Below are positions 15,097-20,206 of a stretch of 20,206 nt of DNA, piece by piece. The position numbers and the translations under genes are program-made. The notes below the pieces were generated by a model that made no database searches, had not been told where the DNA came from, and saw only the letters and a list, made by a program, of their open reading frames with translations. This DNA comes from CAIZGX01 sp044371675 (GTDB taxonomy: Bacteria; Bacteroidota; Bacteroidia; Flavobacteriales_D; Sanyastnellaceae): assembly GCA_044371675.1 (NCBI GenBank), contig JBILTF010000039.1, forward strand, positions 1-20,206, in the 5' to 3' direction. Numbering within the stretch: the first letter of the stretch is position 1; each line of letters opens with the position of its first letter.

Positions 15097-15174
15097 ATGA
15101 AAAGGCGGTGGAATTTATTTCAAGGCTTGCAAGTATTTGTGCTTGCCCTTTTAACGAGTGCTTCAATGGCCTAG
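15097..15174 (+). CDS. Possible 25-codon ORF encoding only a signal-peptide-like sequence
   Basis: ATG AAA AGG CGG ... GCC TAG encodes 25 residues: M-K-R-R-W start, a hydrophobic core V-F-V-L-A-L-L, and S-A-S-M-A directly before the TAG. This is exactly the shape of a Sec signal peptide ending at its cleavage site. A near-consensus -7 box (TAAATTTA, 15083-15090) lies six bases upstream. After the TAG the same frame stays open for 22 more codons to a TGA at 15241. It is either a tiny membrane peptide, the remnant of a decayed secreted-protein gene, or chance. Evidence is weak, and no similarity is claimed. Confidence 0.25.
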   Translation: MKRRWNLFQGLQVFVLALLTSASMA

Positions 15175-15251
15175 GTTGCGCTTGTTGCTGACTACACCTC
15201 GCATTACGGTTTTTTTTCCAAGATTAAGTGTAATGTTCACTGAGAGAGAAT

Positions 15252-15259
15252 TATATTCG
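15252..15259 (+). promoter_or_regulatory. Near-consensus -7 box of the sugar dehydrogenase operon
   Basis: TATATTCG has one mismatch to TAnnTTTG and lies five bases before ATG 15265, which would make the mRNA almost leaderless. The 195-base gap before the gene is consistent with an independent promoter. Confidence 0.4.
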
Positions 15260-15264
15260 TGCCT

Positions 15265-16683
15265 ATGAAAAAAATAGCATTGTTCTTCTCTCTTATTTGT
15301 GCCTTTCAAATGAATGCACAAACATGGCAAGTTGGAAACACCACTCTTACAGAAAGTGACCTCGTTACGGGCTTAAGCCTTCCTTGGGAAATGGTTTGGG
15401 GTGCCGATGATTTTATCTGGTGCACTACGCGCGTTGGAAAGGTGTTGCGCATTGATCCTTCAACAGGAACGTATACTTCTATCTTAGATAAAACCTCATT
15501 AATTCCATACAGCGGCGGTAGCGAGCCAGGAATGTTAGGTATGGCTCTTCATCCAGATTTTTTAAATACACCGAAAGTTTACGTTGTCTATAATTACACG
15601 CAAGGCAATGCTGTAAAAGAGCGTTTGTCTATGTTCGATTGGGACGGAACAGCTTTGGTGAACGAAGTTCAGTTGATTAACGCAATTGGTGGAAATTCAA
15701 TTCACAATGGTTCTCGTCTTATCATTACTCCAGATCAGAAAATTTTAATGTCAACCGGAGATACAGGCGACGGTGGAGTTAGTTCACAGAACTTAAATTC
15801 ATTGAATGGTAAAATCTTGAGAATTAATTTGGACGGTAGTATTCCTGCTGACAATCCAGATCCAAGCACATATGTTTATTCATACGGACATCGTAATGCG
15901 CAAGGTTTGGCGGTAGGTCCAACTGGTATTATTTATTCTTCGGAGCACGGACAAAACAGTAGCGATGAGTTCAACATCATTGAGCCAGGAAGAAACTACG
16001 GATGGCCTTCGGTTCAAGGTGCTTGCAACACAACCGCTGAAATGGCATATTGCACAACGAATAACGTGAAAGAACCTTTGATTGAATGGACTCCTTGTCG
16101 TGCCGTTTGCGGAATTGAATATTACAACCATCCTGCAATTCCAGAATGGAGCAATTGCATTCTTATGGCTGTGTTGGGCGGAATACCTAATAATTATGAG
16201 CGTATGACGGTTTTGCATTTGAGTGCAGACGGACAATCGATAACCACGGCTGACGTGAATGGTTCTCAAACGAATTCAGATGCTTTTTTTCAAAGCTTCA
16301 ACAAACGTCTTCGCGACATTTGTGTGAATCCACATGACGGTTCTGTATATATCGCATTGAATGGATCATCTTACCCGGGCGCTGGTCCGAACACCATTAA
16401 GAAATTTCAAAACTTGATTTGGGCGGGAGTTCAAAACGAAGGGTTATCTCAGAACTTGAATGTGTTTCCAAATCCAGCTTCAGAAAGAGTAACGGTTGAA
16501 TTCTCTTCGAATCAACTGGGGGGAAATTATTCTGTTTATTCTTTTTCAGGAGCATTAATGGCGGAAGGAAAGATTGCAACGTTGAAAAACGAATTGAATG
16601 TTTCTGAATGGTCGAAAGGAAATTACTTCGTTGTTTCTGAATCTTCTGTTGGAACAACATCTAAGACGTTTATCGTTCAATAA
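15265..16683 (+). CDS. Secreted PQQ-type glucose/sorbosone dehydrogenase-like protein with T9SS sorting domain
   Basis: 472 residues. The signal peptide (1-19) ends Q-M-N-A-Q. The catalytic domain (~25-385) is a six-bladed propeller of the soluble glucose/sorbosone dehydrogenase family. GMLGMALHPDF is at 89-99, and His147 in NSIHNGSRL is the expected base/PQQ-side His. STGDTGDGG is at 163-171, YSYGHRNAQGLA at 205-216 (Arg210 the likely PQQ contact), and the signature SEHGQNSSDEFNIIEPGRNY at 226-245. Family members oxidise aldoses or related sugars with PQQ; some lack activity, and the substrate here is unknown. Residues ~398-472 are a type A T9SS domain (NVFPNPASERVTVEF, YSVYSFSGALMAEG, SEWSKGNYFVV). 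ATG 15265 was preferred over GTG 15259 because M-K-K is a standard signal start and the GTG sits in the -7 box. The TonB receptor gene follows after three bases. Confidence 0.88.
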   Translation: MKKIALFFSLICAFQMNAQTWQVGNTTLTESDLVTGLSLPWEMVWGADDFIWCTTRVGKVLRIDPSTGTYTSILDKTSLIPYSGGSEPGMLGMALHPDFLNTPKVYVVYNYTQGNAVKERLSMFDWDGTALVNEVQLINAIGGNSIHNGSRLIITPDQKILMSTGDTGDGGVSSQNLNSLNGKILRINLDGSIPADNPDPSTYVYSYGHRNAQGLAVGPTGIIYSSEHGQNSSDEFNIIEPGRNYGWPSVQGACNTTAEMAYCTTNNVKEPLIEWTPCRAVCGIEYYNHPAIPEWSNCILMAVLGGIPNNYERMTVLHLSADGQSITTADVNGSQTNSDAFFQSFNKRLRDICVNPHDGSVYIALNGSSYPGAGPNTIKKFQNLIWAGVQNEGLSQNLNVFPNPASERVTVEFSSNQLGGNYSVYSFSGALMAEGKIATLKNELNVSEWSKGNYFVVSESSVGTTSKTFIVQ

Positions 16684-16686
16684 TAA

Positions 16687-19101
16687 ATGAAAGATTTTTT
16701 TATTTCGAAGACAGCAAAGTGGATTTCACTTTGCTGTTTTTTTTTAGTGAGTAACGTTCTGTTTGCTCAAATAGTTCAGAAGCATATTGGATACGAAGTC
16801 CTTGAAGATTCTGTCTTTGTAACCATTGAAGTTTACGACAATTATACGGGATATCCAATTCAGGCGACGGCTCAAGTTGGAGGGCGAACATTTCAATGCG
16901 ACGAGTTAGGAAGAGTTTCGGTTTATTGCAAAATCAGAAAGTGTGTTGATTTTGTTGCAGAAGGTTATTACGATAGAGGATATTGTTTGAGCAATAACGA
17001 AGAGGTTAAGAAGAATGAGGTGATTCGGCTTGACATGAGTCCCATTTCAAAGCAAATGGAAGCCCTTACTGTTGTAGGTTACAACAACAAGCGCAGTAAC
17101 CTCAGCACTCCAGCCAGCATTGGACTTGTGAAAGTTAATGCGCATTATGGCGATGGATCTTCCCTTCAAAACGCATTCAATTCTGTGAGCGGAGTGTCTT
17201 ACGATTCTCGCGGATATGGCGGAAGTACCCGCTTGAATATTCGCGGAAGTTTTTATCGTGCGCCGTCAACCATCCGAAATGTGAAGATGTATTGGAAAGG
17301 AATTGCATTGACGAGCGCAGACGGACAATCGCCTCTGGAGATTGTAGATCCTTCGAATGTTGCCAACGCGAATATCTTGAAAGGTCCAGGCAGTGGGGTT
17401 TGGGGAAATGGAACAGGTGGAGTTGTTTTGTTTACGCCTTTTTCATTGAACCAGTCGGTATATGCAAAGGCGCAATACGAGCAAGGCGAATTCGGCTACA
17501 GTAAATCTGTTTTTCAAGCGGGTGTGAGTAAGAATGGATTCAGTTTAATGGTGAGCCAGATTAATCAGGAAACGAACGGCTATCGCGATCAAGAAGCGAA
17601 CAAAAAAGAACAAACCTTAATCGAGTTTTCTGCCAACACAAAACGCTGGAAACATTATGTCATGGCCATGCGCTACAAGGGATATTGGGAATTGCCCGGT
17701 GCAATTTCTGCAACTCAGATCGCTGTGAATCCTCGTCAGGCCAATGCCTTCAGTATGGCGAATAACGCGCACGTAGATCGTTCAAGAGATATGGTCGGTT
17801 ATTCTGGCGAGTTTATTTCGAAGAAAAATTTTCTTCTTGAGCTATCAGCGAATCTCTTTCAAACCGAAAAAATAAATCCTTACGGCACCTCCGCTCCTTC
17901 AAGCGGATACAAAGATGAGAATGCAAAAGGAAACGGAGAGCGAGCGGTCTTATCGAAATCCTTCGACCTAAATAAAATCGGAAACTTCCCAATCCAGTTG
18001 AAGTCATCAATAGGAGAAGAAATTCAGTTCGAGAATTTTAACTTAAACGAATTCGGATTGTTGAATGGAGAATCGAACGAAGTTTCGAAATACAACTTTA
18101 ATGTAGATTATATCACTTCGAATTTTTTCTATCAGGTGGAAGCGGAAGTTGCAAAGCGATTGTTCGCAACGGCATCTGTGGGTTTGAACAACACACAAGC
18201 GCGCATTACAGGAACTTCTAAAGATGCTGCGCAGCAATTGGTAGTGATAGAGGCTTACACAAACGCGAATCCGCAAGCAAGGCTTTATCCGAATGTAGGA
18301 ATCAGTTATTCCCTGAAGAAAAGTGAACAATCAGGAAACTGGAATGTCTTCGGAAATTACAGCACCGGCAGTAGTGCGCCCACGGTCTTCGAGCAATACG
18401 ATTATTCAAATCAATATTTGAATGAAAACTTGAAAAATGAATTTGCTCGAAATGTAGAAGTAGGGGTGAAGGGTGCTGGGAAATTGTGGTTCGTTGAAAT
18501 GAGTATTTACGATCAACAAATCACGGATGCCATTGTTCCGAAGGAAACCTTGTTTAATGGCTATTATGCAACCTACATCAACGCTGGAAAGTTGGTTCAG
18601 CGAGGCATGGAGTTTACAGGAAGTGGTACTGTTGAGTTGGAGAGAGCCAGTGTTTATGGCTGGGTGAGCGGATCTTGGACGAATTATGAATTGCTCGACG
18701 AAAGTGGTTCGGGAAGAATGCCAGGTATGCCTTTGGCGCAGTGTAACGGCGGATTGAATTTTACCGGGTTTTATGGATTCGGATGGTCCGTTACGAATCA
18801 ATGGACAGACAAGGCACCGCTAAATTCGACTCAAACCGAATGGTCTGCAGCGAGAAACGTTTTGAATACTGAATTCACCTATGGACATACATTTATTCGA
18901 CGTGACGAAGTTGCCGGAGATTATGATCTAGTTACTCGAGTTCGTTCTTTAGGTTCAATTAACATCAATGCAGGAGCGAACAATGTCTTGAATACTAATT
19001 ACACCACTTTCTATCAATTGAACGGTGTTGGTGGAAAGTTCTTCAACCCAATGGCGAGAAGAAATTTTTATTCAGGAATAACACTGCGAATCTTCTTGTA
19101 A
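16687..19101 (+). CDS. TonB-dependent outer-membrane receptor (FecA/PqqU-like group)
   Basis: 804 residues. The signal peptide (about 1-28) ends V-L-F-A-Q. An N-terminal carboxypeptidase-regulatory-like beta domain (~40-118) has four Cys (71, 81, 86, 100) that could form disulfides. The TonB-box-like MEALTVVGY is at 124-132. The plug (~135-250) has RLNIRGSFYRAP, KGIALTSADGQSPLEIVDPS and ILKGPGSGVWGNGTGGVVLF. The barrel (~255-804) ends in aromatic-rich NFYSGITLRIFL. It imports a scarce ligand across the outer membrane using TonB energy. Plug wording fits FecA-like receptors, a group that includes E. coli PqqU (YncD, PQQ uptake). Lying three bases after a PQQ-type dehydrogenase gene, it could import PQQ or a product of that enzyme; an iron chelate is the alternative. 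There is no SusD partner. Confidence 0.9.
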   Translation: MKDFFISKTAKWISLCCFFLVSNVLFAQIVQKHIGYEVLEDSVFVTIEVYDNYTGYPIQATAQVGGRTFQCDELGRVSVYCKIRKCVDFVAEGYYDRGYCLSNNEEVKKNEVIRLDMSPISKQMEALTVVGYNNKRSNLSTPASIGLVKVNAHYGDGSSLQNAFNSVSGVSYDSRGYGGSTRLNIRGSFYRAPSTIRNVKMYWKGIALTSADGQSPLEIVDPSNVANANILKGPGSGVWGNGTGGVVLFTPFSLNQSVYAKAQYEQGEFGYSKSVFQAGVSKNGFSLMVSQINQETNGYRDQEANKKEQTLIEFSANTKRWKHYVMAMRYKGYWELPGAISATQIAVNPRQANAFSMANNAHVDRSRDMVGYSGEFISKKNFLLELSANLFQTEKINPYGTSAPSSGYKDENAKGNGERAVLSKSFDLNKIGNFPIQLKSSIGEEIQFENFNLNEFGLLNGESNEVSKYNFNVDYITSNFFYQVEAEVAKRLFATASVGLNNTQARITGTSKDAAQQLVVIEAYTNANPQARLYPNVGISYSLKKSEQSGNWNVFGNYSTGSSAPTVFEQYDYSNQYLNENLKNEFARNVEVGVKGAGKLWFVEMSIYDQQITDAIVPKETLFNGYYATYINAGKLVQRGMEFTGSGTVELERASVYGWVSGSWTNYELLDESGSGRMPGMPLAQCNGGLNFTGFYGFGWSVTNQWTDKAPLNSTQTEWSAARNVLNTEFTYGHTFIRRDEVAGDYDLVTRVRSLGSININAGANNVLNTNYTTFYQLNGVGGKFFNPMARRNFYSGITLRIFL

Positions 19102-19106
19102 ATTTG
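19099..19106 (+). promoter_or_regulatory. Exact -7 box overlapping the TonB receptor stop codon
   Basis: TAAATTTG matches TAnnTTTG; its first three bases are the TAA stop of the receptor gene. Only CGGC separates it from ATG 19111, so a transcript from here would be leaderless or nearly so. Confidence 0.42.
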
Positions 19107-19110
19107 CGGC

Positions 19111-19587
19111 ATGTTCAAAAAGACATTTTTCTTCGTTTTACTTGTTGCATTTGGAATGGCAGGTTGTAAGCCAACGCCCATTGCTGAAGCCAACTTCGAA
19201 TTCGATGAAAGCCTTCAATGGAAAAAGAGCGAACCCGTTTCTTTGAAGCTAGACATTCGGGAAAACGCAGAACCTTGCGAATTGTATCTCGATGTTCGTT
19301 ACACTACACTTTTTCCTTTCGATAAATTGGAATTGCACATCAAGGAAATCTTAGAGCAAGGTGTTGTTGTTCCGCGCGATGTGACAATAGAAATTAAGAA
19401 CCAAAACGGATTTTTAGGAGACATTAGCGGGGACATTGGAGATATTGAGCGCGAGTTAGATTCGAATAAGCAATACGAAGATCACGGCGTTTACACGTAT
19501 GAGATTTCGTTTAATCATCCTGTGGATGTGTTGTTGGGAATAATGGAGTTTCATCTGCGTGCGGTTCCAAAGCAAAAGAAATCATGA
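19111..19587 (+). CDS. GldH-like lipoprotein
   Basis: 158 residues. The lipoprotein signal is MFKKTFFFVLLVAFGMAGC with Cys19 in G-M-A-G-C, a good lipobox. The mature part matches the layout I know for gliding-motility lipoprotein GldH: a start like ANFEFDESLQWKKSEPVSLK, then CELYLDVRYTTLFPFDKLEL, a G-F-L-G-D-I-S-G-D-I segment, and a closing GVYTYEISFN ... LGIMEFHLRAV. In Flavobacterium, GldH is an envelope lipoprotein needed for gliding and T9SS-dependent functions. This fits with T9SS cargo genes in the window, but the similarity is by eye and the copy is divergent. It may be transcribed from its own promoter at 19099. Its TGA overlaps the mtaB start by four bases (ATGA). Confidence 0.6.
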   Translation: MFKKTFFFVLLVAFGMAGCKPTPIAEANFEFDESLQWKKSEPVSLKLDIRENAEPCELYLDVRYTTLFPFDKLELHIKEILEQGVVVPRDVTIEIKNQNGFLGDISGDIGDIERELDSNKQYEDHGVYTYEISFNHPVDVLLGIMEFHLRAVPKQKKS

Positions 19588-20206
19588 GAGACTTCAAAAC
19601 ATTTTCATTTCATACACTCGGATGTAAACTGAATTTTTCAGAGTCGAGCACGCTTGCGCGCGATTTTCAAGAGCAAGGTTACGGCAGAGTGGAGTTGGAG
19701 GAAGGCCCGGACGTTTTGGTCATCAACACCTGCAGCGTTACCGATGAAGCCGATCAGAAATGTCGCTACACCGTTCGAAGAGCCAAACGTTCGAATCCGA
19801 ATGTCTTCATTGCAGTTATCGGTTGCTATGCTCAGTTAAAGCCAGAAGAGATTTCTAAGATTGAAGGAGTGAATGTTGTTTTAGGAGCGAATGAAAAATT
19901 CAATTTGATAGATCGCATTAAAGCCTACGACGAATCGGAAGGGAAAATATTTGCAGGAGAGATAAAAGATGTGAAGGAATTCATTCCTTCATTTTCATCT
20001 GGAGATCGAACGCGAACCTTCTTGAAGGTTCAGGATGGATGTAATTATTTCTGCGCGTTCTGCACCATTCCTCTAGCGCGAGGAAGATCTCGCAGTGCGA
20101 ATGTTGAAGCAACGATTGAAGAAGCGAAGAAAGCCATTGCCGGAGGTGCGAAGGAGATTGTTTTAACGGGAGTGAATATAGGAGATTTTGGAACAGCTCA
20201 CAACGA
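19584..20206 (+). CDS. mtaB: tRNA t6A37 methylthiotransferase (MtaB), 3'-truncated
   Basis: Radical-SAM enzyme that converts t6A to ms2t6A at position 37 of ANN-decoding tRNAs. 207 codons are visible and the frame is still open at the window end. The N-terminal methylthiotransferase domain has Cys14 (HTLGCKLNFSE), Cys50 (VINTCSVTDEA) and Cys81 (VIGCYAQ), ligands of the auxiliary [4Fe-4S] cluster. The radical SAM motif C-x3-C-x2-C is Cys153, Cys157, Cys160 (DGCNYFCAFC), followed by TIPLARGRSRS and EIVLTGVNIGDFG. LGCKLN rather than LGCQMN/MGC and the NTCSVT motif separate MtaB from MiaB and RimO. The ATG at 19584 sits in an ATGA overlap with the preceding lipoprotein stop, so the two are translationally coupled. 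Confidence 0.93.
   Translation, partial: MRDFKTFSFHTLGCKLNFSESSTLARDFQEQGYGRVELEEGPDVLVINTCSVTDEADQKCRYTVRRAKRSNPNVFIAVIGCYAQLKPEEISKIEGVNVVLGANEKFNLIDRIKAYDESEGKIFAGEIKDVKEFIPSFSSGDRTRTFLKVQDGCNYFCAFCTIPLARGRSRSANVEATIEEAKKAIAGGAKEIVLTGVNIGDFGTAHN

Noticed and set aside
15124..15153. GCAAG-loop-CTTGC hairpin followed by TTTT after the E1 gene
   Set aside because: A five-base stem with a large loop and short T-run is too weak to call a terminator, and it lies inside the mini ORF.

Overview
The window looks like a chromosomal piece of a Bacteroidota genome, most likely Flavobacteriia-like. Several lines of sequence evidence agree. Two secreted enzymes carry C-terminal type IX secretion (T9SS) sorting domains with the YPNPAS/FPNPAS motif. 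One lipoprotein resembles GldH. Genes lack Shine-Dalgarno sequences and often have a TAnnTTTG-like -7 box close to the start. There is a fused alpha/beta E1 of the branched-chain 2-oxoacid dehydrogenase type, and a SusC/FecA-style TonB receptor with an extra N-terminal domain. I see no insertion sequence, phage gene, CRISPR array, tRNA or rRNA. No gap between genes exceeds about 195 bases.

Layout. 1-885 is the 3' part of prfC (release factor 3), closed by a bidirectional terminator. Minus-strand genes at 913-2356 are a T9SS-exported alpha/beta hydrolase followed by a tiny basic lipoprotein. Plus-strand 2500-3836 is a two-gene electron-transfer operon: type 2 ferredoxin-NADP reductase, then an adrenodoxin-type [2Fe-2S] ferredoxin. 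Minus-strand 6990-3839 is a 912-residue repeat protein of unknown role, coupled by a one-base overlap to aroQ. Minus-strand 9740-7076 is a tight operon of three unrecognised exported proteins, ended by a UUCG-loop terminator. Plus-strand 9854-10990 (DAO-family flavoprotein) and minus-strand 12524-10959 (COG2509-like flavoprotein) converge and overlap by 32 bases. A small AT-hook, histone-like gene (12945-12568) is divergent from the fused E1 gene (13076-15070). Plus-strand 15265-19101 pairs a T9SS-exported PQQ-type sugar dehydrogenase with a TonB-dependent receptor three bases downstream. A GldH-like lipoprotein (19111-19587) overlaps the start of mtaB, which runs off the right edge.

Most of the window is housekeeping: translation termination, tRNA modification, the shikimate pathway, branched-chain oxoacid oxidation and ferredoxin reduction. 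The less described parts are the three-gene exported operon at 7076-9740, the large repeat protein at 4252-6990, the AT-hook protein with its palindromic promoter region, and the dehydrogenase-receptor pair. The last suggests a cofactor (PQQ) or product uptake partnership. All functional statements come from reading motifs by eye; no database search was run.
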